Notes: generated from the letters alone by a model not told the origin. A DNA stretch of 64,000 nt from Dyella lipolytica (GCF_030160075.1 NZ_BSNQ01000009.1:988295-1052294); one strand, 5' to 3'. Counted from the stretch's first letter, positions 42,681 through 51,834 are shown. Numbers and translations: made by a program.

Positions 42681-42785
42681 ATGAGCAAGGGTATGGATTC
42701 AAAGAAGAGCGACAAGAAGAAGCCCGCCAAGACCATGAAAGAGAAGAAGGCGGCAAAGCAGGAAAAGAAAAAGAACAGCAAATAG
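42681..42785 (+). CDS. Lysine-rich microprotein (34 aa)
   Basis: A small open frame starting at an ATG with a GGGAG ribosome-binding site 6 bases upstream. Its 34 residues include 15 lysines (SKKSDKKKPAKTMKEKKAA and a similar C-terminal stretch), making it a strongly basic, probably disordered protein. Small Lys/Ala-rich proteins of this kind occur in related bacteria, but their role is not established; nucleic-acid binding is a guess. Its position between a divergent lipoprotein gene and an otherwise empty gap and its good ribosome-binding site argue that it is real. Confidence 0.6.
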   Translation: MSKGMDSKKSDKKKPAKTMKEKKAAKQEKKKNSK

Positions 42786-43209
42786 CCGATGCCGATAAAC
42801 ATCGATGTGGCCAAAGCGAGCGCACGCGCGCTATGGGATCGGATCGGCCGGCATATAGAGGACATGGGCCTGTCGAAGCGGCTCGTACAATCGGGCCGCT
42901 ATGCATGCTCCGGTGCCTCTCCGGCTTTCTGCACAACGAGTAGACGCTAGCGTTAAAAGTGCTGCACTAAGGGCTTTTCGTTCATCGCGATATGAATCGC
43001 GGCTGTCGGAGCAGGATGGCGTCCTGCCACCAGCGCACGATCTCATGACAAAGTACTCAATAGGCGTCGGAGCTATTTGGCATGCTCTAGGCTCGCGTTA
43101 CGCACGCTTTCGCGTCCGGATTACGTAAGGTTGCTGTAAGTCTTGAGATCGCAAAAACAGCGAAACTCGGCGTACAGATGTTTGAGTAGACTCGAAACAG
43201 GAGGGATAG
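42786..43209. other. Intergenic region, 424 bases
   Basis: No gene could be supported. Open frames here (for example 42901-43128) lack family character and ribosome-binding sites. A TACAAT box at about 42887 just ahead of an ATG, and a short dyad near 42787 (CGATG / CATCG), were noted without a clear function. The end of the region holds the promoter of the glycine-zipper lipoprotein gene and its AGGAGG leader. Confidence 0.4.
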
Positions 43210-43785
43210 ATGAAGAAGTTCGCGCGCCACGTGTTTTCTGTTGCGATCGCCGCAGCACTCACCGTGAATTTGGCAGCCTGCAACCAACAGGCCAGTGCAG
43301 ACCCCTCGGCGGACGGTGGCCTTACGGCCGCGGCGCAGGCGGGCCCGCAATACGCCCAGGTCGTTAGCGTCACCCCCGTCAGGCACGCCGACGGCGATCG
43401 GCAGGTTTGCCAGGATGTAGTCGTCAACCACACCGAGCCGCCGAAAGATCAGCACCATATCGCGGGAACCGCGATCGGCGCAGTGGCGGGCGGTTTGCTC
43501 GGACACATGATCGGCCACGGCAAGGGCAATACGTTGGCGACCGTCGCCGGCGCGGTGGGCGGCGGATACGCCGGCAATCGTATCGAGGCGGCTCATCAGC
43601 ACGATCAGGTGGTCCAGAGCACCGAGCACCAATGCAAGACCGTAAGCGGCTCCGGCGATCGAGTCGTCGCCTATGACGTGACCTATGTTTACAACGGTGT
43701 CCAGCGCACTACGCGTATGGATCACGACCCGGGCAACCGCGTCCAGGTGCAGGAAGGGACCACCGTCGTTTCCGACGCACGCTGA
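43210..43785 (+). CDS. Glycine-zipper 2TM lipoprotein
   Basis: 191 residues. A signal sequence (ARHVFSVAIAAALTVNLAAC) ends in a lipobox LAAC. The glycine-zipper segment is GTAIGAVAGGLLGHMIGHGKGNTLATVAGAVGGGYAGNRIE (about residues 84-125). The C-terminal part (YDVTYVYNGVQRTTRMDHDPGNRVQV) is the usual beta-rich end of the YcfJ/Gly-zipper_2 outer-membrane lipoprotein family. The glycine-zipper region may insert in the membrane; the exact role is unknown. The ATG has AGGAGG upstream and a strong terminator follows. Confidence 0.88.
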   Translation: MKKFARHVFSVAIAAALTVNLAACNQQASADPSADGGLTAAAQAGPQYAQVVSVTPVRHADGDRQVCQDVVVNHTEPPKDQHHIAGTAIGAVAGGLLGHMIGHGKGNTLATVAGAVGGGYAGNRIEAAHQHDQVVQSTEHQCKTVSGSGDRVVAYDVTYVYNGVQRTTRMDHDPGNRVQVQEGTTVVSDAR

Positions 43786-44107
43786 TTACATCGACGCGCG
43801 TAGTCCGATCAGATAAGAAACAAGAAGCCCGCGCAACGCGGGCTTCTTGCTTTGTGCACTTAGGTAATGCGCGACAACGACAGCGATTGACGACTGTCTA
43901 TATGGCTCTTTGACAACATACCTGAGTTTATTCTTAGCGAATGACGATTGCGCGTGTGAAATACCAAGAACGTCAGCATCAGCTAAGCGTATCGTAATCC
44001 GTCAGTCATTCGCACGACCTAACTTCGACGAGCGTCCACTCGATCCAACATGAAGCGCATTTCGCTGCATAGCTGGAATTGTTTTATTTACATTGGGGCT
44101 CGATCAC
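43786..44107. other. Intergenic region before TonB receptor gene
   Basis: 322 bases with no gene. It contains the terminator at 43821-43852 and the leader of the TonB-dependent receptor gene. TTGACA at 43910-43915 could be a -35 box, but no good -10 lies 16-18 bp away. Confidence 0.4.
43821..43852 (+). terminator. Rho-independent terminator after Gly-zipper gene
   Basis: A 13-bp perfect stem (CAAGAAGCCCGCG / CGCGGGCTTCTTG) with a CAA loop and a short CTTT tail, 35 bases after the stop. Confidence 0.85.
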
Positions 44108-46777
44108 ATGCAATCTTCGAAACTGCGCAGCGCACTGCTCAGCAGTATCCGCTGTTCCCTCACGCTTTGTATCGGTACATTTTGCGTGCCTGGTTTTGCT
44201 TTGGCCAACGATCCAAGCACGACCGCGGATCACACGGTGACCACCGACAACAACGCACCGTCTAACGAAACAAATGACGCATCGGGCACGGACAGCGCGA
44301 AAAAGAAGATCAAGGACTTGCAAGGTGTGCACGTTGTCGCGCCACGTACCACGGAAGAAACCGCTCGACTTACTCAGCAAAACGCGCCCAATCTGATCAA
44401 CATCCGCACCGGCGACGAAATCCGCGCGCTGCCCGATGTGAACACCGCTGAAGCTGTTCGACGCATTCCGGGCATTTCGCTGGAGACCGACGAAGGCGAA
44501 GGCCGCTACGTCAACATTCGCGGTTTCGACGCCGATTTGAACAGCACGACCTATGCCGGCGTTCGTCTGTTGCCCACCAATAACGCGTCGCCTTTCGGTG
44601 GCTATCGTGGTGTGGCGCTCGATTCCATCCCCATAGGTTTCATCGGGGCGGTGGAAGTGACTAAGTCGAACTTGCCGAGCCAGGACGCCGAAGCGCTTGG
44701 CGGCACCATCGAGGTGCTGCCCAAAACGGCGCCCGATGAGCAGGGGCCGTTCCTCGAAGGCGACGTGGGTGGAGGCTACGAAGAATTGCGCGGTACGAAG
44801 GTGACGGACTATTCGTTCACTGGCGGCGGCCGCTTCGGTGCGCTTTCCATTGCATTGACGGCATCGAGCCATGTCGATTCACGCGGCATCGACGACGTCG
44901 AGCCGGCCTATTTCAACGACAGCGCGCATCCCTATCAAGCCGTCAACGATATCGAGCAGCGCGACTACGAGTTGCACCGTCGTCGCCACGGTTATGCCGT
45001 GGACGTGGACTATCAACCCGACGACCACAACGATTGGTACTTCCGGGCGTTTGAAGCGGGTTACACCGAAGACTATAGGCGCCAGTTCTTCGATGTGTTC
45101 CCCGATGGCAACACCACGGTGCTGCCCAATGGTTCGCTGCAGGACACGCTGACCTCGGCGACTGCGATCACGAAGTCGCTACGTGACGAGCAAGAGACGT
45201 CCAAAGAGCGCTTCTACATGCTTGGCGGCAAGAATGATCTAGGCAATACGACGATCGACTACCACGTCGCTTACGTTAACGGTACATATAAAAAGCCTTA
45301 CGACTACAACTCCACCTTTACGTACAACTCGCCATCACAACCTGCTGCGGGACAGATTACGTATAGCCCGACCGGGCCCGGCCACGTGCCGGTCTATACG
45401 ATCACGGGCGCGCCGGGATATTTGGACCCGTCGAATTACACGTTAAGCGGGATCAATAACAGCACGGCCTACAACTTCGATCGTGAAATGACCTATGCCG
45501 TCAATTCATCGACGCCGGTCAATTGGGGCAGTTTTAGCGACGAGTCGCTCAATTTCGGCGTGAGCATACGTCGGAGACACAAGGAAACCACGGCGCAACC
45601 GTATAACGTCGCCACCACGGCGTTGCCGCTGACTGCCGTCGCCAGTGGCGGCAATGAAACCTATTACGACGGCATCTATCAAAACGGCGTGGATATCATG
45701 CCTGGCGCACTGCAACGCATTTTCGGCTACGGCACCATCGGTCCGGGCGAAATACTAAGTAGCCAGCAGCAGTATCTGAACTCGCACGAAGATATCTACG
45801 CGGGTTACGGCGAATACACCGCGACCTACGGCAACCTGGGTATCTTGGGTGGCGTTCGTTACGAGGAAACGCGCGATCACAGCAATGCGTTTTCGACTGG
45901 CACAGATGCGGCGGGCAATCAGTTCTCAACGCCGACCAGCACCCAGCATAGCTACAGCAATTTCTTCCCCAGCCTGCAGTTCCGCTACCAGCTTGAGTCG
46001 GACACCATCCTGCGCGCCGCGTATTCCTCCACCATCGGTCGACCGGGTTTCAACCAGTCGAATCCGGCGCTGATCGTCGACCTCGGCTCGGGCATCGTTA
46101 CCACGGGTAATCCCGCGCTAAAGCCGGCTACCGCCAACAGCTTCGACTTCAGCTTCGAGAAGTATCTGCCCGAGGGTGGAATCCTCTCCGCCGGTATCTT
46201 CGATAAGGAAATCTCCAACTACATCGCTCCCATTCAGTTGACGCAATCGTTCGCCAACAGTCTCTTTCCGGGCAACTCGCAACCGCTGCGTGTGTTTACC
46301 TACAAGAACATTGGCTCCTCGTATGCGCGCGGCTTGGAGCTGAATTGGAACCAACAATTCCTGTTTCTGCCGGGCTGGCTGAACGGCTTTGGCGCGGGAG
46401 CCAACTACACGTGGGTCGACTCGCGTTTCGAAATCCGGCCAGGCGAATATTCGCTGCTGCCGTCCACGTCGAAAAATACCTGGAATGCCTCGGTGTTCTA
46501 CAAGCGCTCAGGCTTGGCACTGACTCTTGCTGCGTACTCGACGTCCGCCGACTTATTCAGCATTGGCAACGATCGTACCAGCGACGTCTACAACGCAACG
46601 CGCACGTCGATGGATTTCAGTGCGAGCTATGAGTTTCCGGAGAACTGGAGCATCTATTTCGACGCGAAGAACCTGCTCAATACGCCGCATGCGTTTTACC
46701 AGGGCACGCCGGACCGTCCCATCCAGCGCGAGTTCTATGGGATCACCTATCTTGCCGGTGTTCGCTTCCAGTTTTGA
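44108..46777 (+). CDS. TonB-dependent outer-membrane receptor
   Basis: 889 residues from the ATG at 44108. A signal peptide (LTLCIGTFCVPGFALA) is followed by a linker and a TonB-box-like region (VHVVAPRTTEE). The plug domain carries ALPDVNTAEAVRRIPGISLETDEGEGRYVNIRGFDADLNSTTYAGVRL, a version common in xanthomonads. The 22-strand barrel ends in aromatic AGVRFQF. It imports an unknown substrate across the outer membrane using TonB energy, perhaps a siderophore, sugar or peptide. A beta-propeller gene follows 161 bases behind. No FecI/FecR-like genes adjoin it. Confidence 0.94.
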   Translation: MQSSKLRSALLSSIRCSLTLCIGTFCVPGFALANDPSTTADHTVTTDNNAPSNETNDASGTDSAKKKIKDLQGVHVVAPRTTEETARLTQQNAPNLINIRTGDEIRALPDVNTAEAVRRIPGISLETDEGEGRYVNIRGFDADLNSTTYAGVRLLPTNNASPFGGYRGVALDSIPIGFIGAVEVTKSNLPSQDAEALGGTIEVLPKTAPDEQGPFLEGDVGGGYEELRGTKVTDYSFTGGGRFGALSIALTASSHVDSRGIDDVEPAYFNDSAHPYQAVNDIEQRDYELHRRRHGYAVDVDYQPDDHNDWYFRAFEAGYTEDYRRQFFDVFPDGNTTVLPNGSLQDTLTSATAITKSLRDEQETSKERFYMLGGKNDLGNTTIDYHVAYVNGTYKKPYDYNSTFTYNSPSQPAAGQITYSPTGPGHVPVYTITGAPGYLDPSNYTLSGINNSTAYNFDREMTYAVNSSTPVNWGSFSDESLNFGVSIRRRHKETTAQPYNVATTALPLTAVASGGNETYYDGIYQNGVDIMPGALQRIFGYGTIGPGEILSSQQQYLNSHEDIYAGYGEYTATYGNLGILGGVRYEETRDHSNAFSTGTDAAGNQFSTPTSTQHSYSNFFPSLQFRYQLESDTILRAAYSSTIGRPGFNQSNPALIVDLGSGIVTTGNPALKPATANSFDFSFEKYLPEGGILSAGIFDKEISNYIAPIQLTQSFANSLFPGNSQPLRVFTYKNIGSSYARGLELNWNQQFLFLPGWLNGFGAGANYTWVDSRFEIRPGEYSLLPSTSKNTWNASVFYKRSGLALTLAAYSTSADLFSIGNDRTSDVYNATRTSMDFSASYEFPENWSIYFDAKNLLNTPHAFYQGTPDRPIQREFYGITYLAGVRFQF

Positions 46778-46794
46778 CAAATGCGAGGAAACAC

Positions 46795-46824
46795 CAAGGT
46801 CGTCCGCTTACCCGGACGACCTTG
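46795..46824 (+). terminator. Hairpin after TonB receptor gene
   Basis: A perfect 12-bp stem (CAAGGTCGTCCG / CGGACGACCTTG) with a 6-base loop, 18 bases after the receptor stop. No T-run follows. It may act as a processing or termination site ahead of the beta-propeller gene. Confidence 0.55.
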
Positions 46825-46938
46825 ACCCGCCTTATCGCCATTCATGTGCCATGTTGCGAGATGCTGCGGAGCTTGGCTACATCTAAGGATGTTGGACTTA
46901 TCCTTTGCTTTTATCCCATACCACTCAGGAAAAAGATC

Positions 46939-47934
46939 ATGAAAGCCCTTGCATGGACTATGGCGCTGACTACGCTGCTTAGCGCGCCAGTAACAGCATC
47001 AGCGCCTGCCGCAACCTACAAAGTGACCCAGCAGTACGCGCTGGGCGGCGTTGGCGGCTGGGATTATCTGACCCTTCACGTGCCGGCTCACCAGCTTTTC
47101 ATCGCGCGCGACAATCGCGTCATGGTGGTCGACACCACCAGCGGAAAGCTGGTGCAGGAGATCCCCGGCATGCAGCACGCGCACGGCGTTGCATTGGTTC
47201 CCGACCTGCATCGGGCGTATGTAAGCAATGGCCACGGCAACGATATCAGCGTGGTCGATCTCGATACGCTCAAGGTCACCGGCAAGATTGCCGTGAGCGG
47301 AAAAGATCCGGACGCCATCATCTACGACCGCGCCAGCGAACATGTGCTGGCGATGAACGGTGATAGCAACAGCATCAGCGTCATCGATCCGACGAGCGCC
47401 AAAGAAATCACCACCATCGCACTGGCTGGCAATCCCGAATTCGCTGCCGGCGATGGCGCCGGCAATGTTTATGTCAATCTTGAGGACAAGGGCGAGTTGG
47501 CACACATCGACAGCCACGCCAATACCGTTCGCGACACCTGGTCATTGGCGCCCTGCGAAGGGCCTACCGGACTGGCCCTGGATAGCGCGCATAAGCGACT
47601 TTTCTCGGTATGCGCCAATGGATGGCTGATCGTCACAGATGCCACTGATGGGCATCAAGTCGCCAAGGTCGCGGTGAACAAGGAGCCCGACGCCGTGGCG
47701 TACGATCCGCAGACGCAGACCATCTTCAGCCCGAGCCGTGAAGGTGTTCTGAATGTGATCCATCAGGACGATGCGGATCACTACACCGCCGTCGCCACCG
47801 TGCCGACGATGAAGAGCGCGCGCACGTTGGCCCTGGATCCCACCACCCACACGCTTTACCTAGTGGGCGCCAAAACTGCCGAACGTGGCAAACCAGTGAA
47901 CGGTTTCACACTGCTGGTTGTGAGTGCGCCGTAA
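46939..47934 (+). CDS. Exported YncE-like beta-propeller protein
   Basis: 331 residues from the ATG at 46939, which has AGGAAAAAG upstream. A signal peptide (TMALTTLLSAPVTASAPA) precedes about seven repeats of the YVTN/NHL-like propeller, seen in HAHGVALVPDLHRAYVSNGHGNDISVVDLDTLKVTG and NSISVIDPTSAKEITTIALAGNPEF. Such proteins are periplasmic and may bind nucleic acid, metals or partner proteins. It follows the TonB-dependent receptor on the same strand and may share its substrate pathway. Confidence 0.88.
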   Translation: MKALAWTMALTTLLSAPVTASAPAATYKVTQQYALGGVGGWDYLTLHVPAHQLFIARDNRVMVVDTTSGKLVQEIPGMQHAHGVALVPDLHRAYVSNGHGNDISVVDLDTLKVTGKIAVSGKDPDAIIYDRASEHVLAMNGDSNSISVIDPTSAKEITTIALAGNPEFAAGDGAGNVYVNLEDKGELAHIDSHANTVRDTWSLAPCEGPTGLALDSAHKRLFSVCANGWLIVTDATDGHQVAKVAVNKEPDAVAYDPQTQTIFSPSREGVLNVIHQDDADHYTAVATVPTMKSARTLALDPTTHTLYLVGAKTAERGKPVNGFTLLVVSAP

Positions 47935-48013
47935 TCGAGGCACATCGCAAACGCTTCAGTGCGCGTTAATCGCAAGAAGCCGAGCATCGGCATCGAATCC
48001 ACGGAGGTGTGTC

Positions 48014-48418
48014 ATGACCAAACGCTTAGTTGGCAATCGGATTGTGATCGGGTTGGCAGTTGCAGCGTTGGTGGCTGCGCCATTGAGTGCCTCAGCGCAT
48101 GACGGCTGGGATCATGATGGCGGACATCACCACGGCTGGGATCGTGGCGACTGGCATCACGATCATGACGATTGGCACCACGATGGCTGGCGTCGCGGTG
48201 GCTATTGGAGCGGCGGACGCTGGATTGCCGGAGCCGTGGTCGCAGGCGCGGTAGCGGGGTTGGTCGAAGGCGCCGTCGCGCCGCCGCCCGTGTATTACGC
48301 ACCGCCTCCGACGGTGGTTTATCGCCAACAACCGACGACGGTGGTCTATGAGAGTGCCCCCGTCGTAACCCGCACGGTCGTATACGGTGTTCCGCGCTAT
48401 GAAGACGATGGCGATTGA
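48014..48418 (+). CDS. Exported His/Trp-rich small protein
   Basis: 134 residues from the ATG at 48014 behind a GGAGGTG ribosome-binding site. A signal peptide (IVIGLAVAALVAAPLSASA) is followed by a low-complexity stretch of repeated H-D-G-W units (about residues 29-60), a glycine/alanine hydrophobic segment (WIAGAVVAGAVAGLVEGAV) and a Pro/Tyr/Val-rich tail (APPPVYYAPPPTVVYRQQP). The His/Asp-rich part could bind divalent metals, and the hydrophobic segment might be membrane-associated. Proteins of this kind are common in proteobacteria without assigned function. A terminator follows. Confidence 0.78.
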   Translation: MTKRLVGNRIVIGLAVAALVAAPLSASAHDGWDHDGGHHHGWDRGDWHHDHDDWHHDGWRRGGYWSGGRWIAGAVVAGAVAGLVEGAVAPPPVYYAPPPTVVYRQQPTTVVYESAPVVTRTVVYGVPRYEDDGD

Positions 48419-48448
48419 TATCGGGTACTGGCGCCAGCGCTAACTGCA

Positions 48449-48480
48449 GAAGAGCCCGGCTAACGCCGGGCTCTTCGTTT
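48449..48480 (+). terminator. Rho-independent terminator
   Basis: A 12-bp stem (GAAGAGCCCGGC / GCCGGGCTCTTC) with a TAAC loop, followed by GTTTTC, 31 bases after the His-rich protein gene. Confidence 0.85.
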
Positions 48481-48590
48481 TCTGTAGCGCGATCTGACGT
48501 GCGTCACTACAAAGACACGTCGGACCCTGGAATATGGCCCTATCCAGCCACTTGGTTATAGTTCGACTGACGAGGATCCGGGGGGGTCTA

Positions 48591-49112
48591 ATGAACACTA
48601 GCCAGCAGCCATCGAACGAGGCTGACAAACGCCGTACAGGGCCGCAGGGTACCCGGTTGCTTTCGGTTACCGAACTGCAGCGATTCGCTCGTGAAGATGA
48701 GGTCGCATCGGACGGGCGCGCCACGCGATTTCAGCCTGTCTTGAAAGGTACCAGCGAAAAGGTACGCGACTGCCGCTACCCGCTCCGCTCCGGTCGACAA
48801 ACCATCGGACGCCGCAGTGACAGCGACTTCGTTGTCGACGATCCAAGCGTATCGGCGTCGCATGCGTGGATCATCAACCAACATGGTCACTACGTGATCA
48901 TGAATACGCTGTCGACCAACGGTACCTTTGTCAACGACAAGCGTGTCCATGAGGCCGTATTGGCTCATGGCGACAATGTGCGACTCGGGCAAGCTGAATT
49001 TGTCTTTCTTACCCACGAATACGGTTCGCACAGCATCTGGCGTTATCGCTGGGTCGCGTTCGCATTGTTAGGGCTATTGGCGTTGGCTGGATTGGCGTGG
49101 TGGTTCCTGTGA
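48591..49112 (+). CDS. FHA-domain membrane protein
   Basis: 173 residues from the ATG at 48591, preceded by a run of G (GGGGGG) as ribosome-binding site. The FHA domain (about residues 60-130) keeps the phosphothreonine-binding residues: GRRSDSDFVVDDPSVSASHAWI and STNGTFVNDKRV. One C-terminal transmembrane helix (YRWVAFALLGLLALAGLAWWFL) anchors it, with the FHA domain in the cytosol. It reads phosphothreonines, presumably those made by the kinase encoded 10 bases downstream. Confidence 0.92.
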   Translation: MNTSQQPSNEADKRRTGPQGTRLLSVTELQRFAREDEVASDGRATRFQPVLKGTSEKVRDCRYPLRSGRQTIGRRSDSDFVVDDPSVSASHAWIINQHGHYVIMNTLSTNGTFVNDKRVHEAVLAHGDNVRLGQAEFVFLTHEYGSHSIWRYRWVAFALLGLLALAGLAWWFL

Positions 49113-49122
49113 TCGGCTGACC

Positions 49123-50823
49123 ATGGGCCAGAACAGTCCAACCAAGATCGGGCGTTATCGTATCGAAGGCATTCTCGGCGAGGGTGCCATGTCGATCGTA
49201 TACGCCGGTTTCGATCCGGACATCCAGCGCCACGTTGCCATTAAATGTTTGCACGGCGAGATGGCCGCCGACCCTGCTTATCGGCGACGCTTTCAGATTG
49301 AAGCACGCGCGGCCGGGTATCTCACTCACCCGCACATCGTCACGATCTTCGACACCGGGGAAACCGAAGACGGTCGCGCCTATATCGCGATGGAACGCCT
49401 GTTGGGCGAAACGCTGGCAAACCGCGTCGCAGCCGAGGGTTTCCCGTCGATACCGATCATTATCGAACTGGTGAGCCAGCTCGCCGCGGCACTGGATTAC
49501 GCGCATGCGCAAGGCGTTATCCACCATGATGTGAAACCCGAAAACATCATGCTGATCGACGGCTGGCAGTACGCGAAGATCGCCGACTTCGGCATTGCCG
49601 AGCGCGATTCGGTTCGCGCTAGAACGGCCGGATCATCGAACGAAGTGGGCGGTACGCCAAGCTACATGTCGTTGGAGCGTCTGCGCGGCGAACAAGGCGA
49701 TGCTCGCAGCGATTTGTTTTCACTTGGTGTGGTGATGTTCTGGCTGGTCACCGGGCGGCTTCCGTGGTCCTACACGGATGATATGGAGCGGCTTCTCAGG
49801 CAGCGAGTAAGGCTGCCTGAGCCGCCGATCAAGCCGCGCGATCCGACCACGCCTCCGATGTTGGTCGACATCGTACGCACCCTGATCGCACCGTCGGCGG
49901 ATGCCCGCTATCAGCGGGGTGCGGAGCTTATCGACGATCTGCGCTTGGCGCGCCAAAGTTATGAGCGGTCGCGCGATGCGCATCCCGAAACCCGCATCCA
50001 TTCGATGGGTGTGCGTTGGGCCGGCCTGCTTGGCGCCACCGTCGTCGTCGTATTGCTGGTGGGCATGTTCGCCATTTACAGCATGCAAAACATCGCGGTG
50101 ACGGGATTGGCGCGCGATTTCGGCAGCTCGCTGGGAGGGTTGATCGCCAGCGATGCCGCCGAAAATATTGTCATTGGCGATCGTGCGGCAACGCGCGCGC
50201 TCGTCGAAGACATCGCCCGCAACCAGCAAATCGACTACCTCGCCATTGCCGGCCGAGACGGCCAGATCATCGCGAGCACGCAGCCTGGCGAAATCGATCA
50301 AGCTTTGAAGCCGGTTACCGGAACGCAGCAACGGTCTCTGCCGCATGACATCACCAGCTACCAAACTCAGTTAGTGAGCGGCGGCCACCCGCAGGACGTG
50401 CTCATCTTTGACGTTCCGGTTCGCTATCAGACCAAAACCGTAGGGCGCTTACGCCTCGGTGTCAGCGCAGCACCTTTACGCGCGGCGCAAGAAACGGCCT
50501 TGTGGGTGATCGGTGCGGTGTTGCTCGCCACGCTCGTGGCAGTGTTTATCGCCGCTTATTGGCTATTCCGACGTCTTCGGGTCGCCCTGGATCTGCTGGC
50601 CACCGCACTCATGCGCGTGGCGCGCGGCGATTATCAGCATCGCATACGGCTTGCTCGCCGCGATGAGCTGGGTCGGCTGTTTGCTGCGTTCAATCTGATG
50701 AATGAAGCGATAAGCAGCAACGTGCACGAGCACGGTACGCAGCCAGCCGCCATGGCGTCGGAACCGATGGTGCAACCCACACAAATCGTTCGTACGACCG
50801 TGGCGGCCGACGATGCGCATTAG
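49123..50823 (+). CDS. Receptor-like Ser/Thr protein kinase with HAMP domain
   Basis: 566 residues. The PknB-type kinase domain (1-280) has the glycine loop GILGEGAMSIVYAGF, the ATP-binding Lys in VAIK (K41), HHDVKPENIM (134-143) and DFGIAE (155-160). The catalytic loop reads HHD instead of HRD, so it is a non-RD kinase whose activation probably does not need loop phosphorylation. After the kinase come one transmembrane helix (about 300-320), a periplasmic sensor-like domain (about 321-458), a second helix (about 460-482) and a HAMP domain to ~535. Kinase plus periplasmic loop plus HAMP is an unusual ordering. It lies between the FHA gene and a convergent LysM/TPR lipoprotein and PP2C phosphatase. 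Confidence 0.92.
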   Translation: MGQNSPTKIGRYRIEGILGEGAMSIVYAGFDPDIQRHVAIKCLHGEMAADPAYRRRFQIEARAAGYLTHPHIVTIFDTGETEDGRAYIAMERLLGETLANRVAAEGFPSIPIIIELVSQLAAALDYAHAQGVIHHDVKPENIMLIDGWQYAKIADFGIAERDSVRARTAGSSNEVGGTPSYMSLERLRGEQGDARSDLFSLGVVMFWLVTGRLPWSYTDDMERLLRQRVRLPEPPIKPRDPTTPPMLVDIVRTLIAPSADARYQRGAELIDDLRLARQSYERSRDAHPETRIHSMGVRWAGLLGATVVVVLLVGMFAIYSMQNIAVTGLARDFGSSLGGLIASDAAENIVIGDRAATRALVEDIARNQQIDYLAIAGRDGQIIASTQPGEIDQALKPVTGTQQRSLPHDITSYQTQLVSGGHPQDVLIFDVPVRYQTKTVGRLRLGVSAAPLRAAQETALWVIGAVLLATLVAVFIAAYWLFRRLRVALDLLATALMRVARGDYQHRIRLARRDELGRLFAAFNLMNEAISSNVHEHGTQPAAMASEPMVQPTQIVRTTVAADDAH

Positions 50824-50838
50824 CATTGCTCGGTCGGC

Positions 50839-51819
50839 TTAGTACTGTTGCAGGCGCTGCTTAAGTTCGATTGCCCGCGCTCTGTAGACGGCCGCCGGCT
50901 CGTAGCTGGGATCCATCGCAAGAACGCGATTCCACAAGGCGATCGCCTGGTCCAGATGCTGATCCCGATAGAGCACGATGGCCCGCTGGTGATAGTTCGC
51001 CACCAGTTCTTTGCGCATCTCTACGGATACCGGTCCGGAAGGCGGTAATTTGGGATCCAACGTCAACGCCTGATCGAGTAGCGCCAGCGCGCGGTCTTTA
51101 TCCCCTTGCTGGTACAAGGCTACGCCCTGACTCTCGAGTCTGCGGGCTTTCTGAACCGGCGACTCGGCCCGGGATGAATCAGACGAACGCGATAGATCGG
51201 ACGAATGCACACCAGCGTCGGTGTTTACCGCTGCTGGTGTCGCAGATGTTTCAGCATCGGCGTCGCTTGAAATCCGCTTTTGCGAGGCAGGCAGCTGAAG
51301 CGTCGCGCCGGAGCGCAAGAGAGAGGGGTTGCTAGCGTTGTTATACCGGGCCAATACCAAAAACAGGTTGGCGTCGCCAAGGTAGTGAGCGGCCACGGTG
51401 CTGTACGACTCGCCCGGGCTGACCGTATGCGTACGCGCAGGAGCGCCAAGCATTTGCACCGGATCGACGGTCAATTGATGGAGCAGTGACTGCGCGCGGT
51501 GATCGCCGGGATGGGTTTCGAGGTAATGGCGCAGTGCTTTTTCGCCCTCATCGTAATGGCCGGTCTGGAGGTCCTTCTTTACGATCGTAGCGAGAGGCAA
51601 ATCTGGCAACGATTCCGTTGGCGGCGGGGTGTCGACCACCGGCGGGGGCGCGGATGCAGCCGCGGGAGCAGGATGCGCGGTGGCGTGACCGCCGAACCCG
51701 GTGCCCATCTTTTGCTTGATCGAGTTGACCAGATCGCATCCGCCCAAACCGATGGCCAGCAGCAAGAGAAGCGCGGGTTTCCATGGTTGTAGCCGTACCG
51801 ATCGAAGACTAGTTTGCAC
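50839..51819 (-). CDS. LysM/TPR lipoprotein
   Basis: 326 residues. A lipobox LLAIGLGGC (Cys about residue 28) marks a lipoprotein. A Pro/Ala-rich linker and a TPR-like helix pair (KDLQTGHYDEGEKALRHYLETHPGDHRAQSLLHQLT) lead into a LysM domain (HTVSPGESYSTVAAHYLGDANLFLVLARYNN, about residues 130-175). The C-terminus holds further TPR-like repeats (QGVALYQQGDKDRALALLDQALTLDP, HLDQAIALWNRVLAMDPSYEPAAVYRARA). LysM binds peptidoglycan, so it probably sits at the cell envelope. It converges on the kinase gene and is upstream of nothing obvious on its own strand except the PP2C gene 15 bases before it, so those two are an operon. Confidence 0.88.
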   Translation of the reverse strand: MQTSLRSVRLQPWKPALLLLLAIGLGGCDLVNSIKQKMGTGFGGHATAHPAPAAASAPPPVVDTPPPTESLPDLPLATIVKKDLQTGHYDEGEKALRHYLETHPGDHRAQSLLHQLTVDPVQMLGAPARTHTVSPGESYSTVAAHYLGDANLFLVLARYNNASNPSLLRSGATLQLPASQKRISSDADAETSATPAAVNTDAGVHSSDLSRSSDSSRAESPVQKARRLESQGVALYQQGDKDRALALLDQALTLDPKLPPSGPVSVEMRKELVANYHQRAIVLYRDQHLDQAIALWNRVLAMDPSYEPAAVYRARAIELKQRLQQY

Positions 51820-51834
51820 GTTTTATATCCTTAC

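Noticed and set aside
42901-43128. 75-residue open frame on the plus strand
   Set aside because: No ribosome-binding site, no recognisable domain and an odd composition.
43910-43938. Promoter of the TonB receptor gene at TTGACA
   Set aside because: The -35 is good but no acceptable -10 lies at 16-18 bp, so it was not listed as a promoter.
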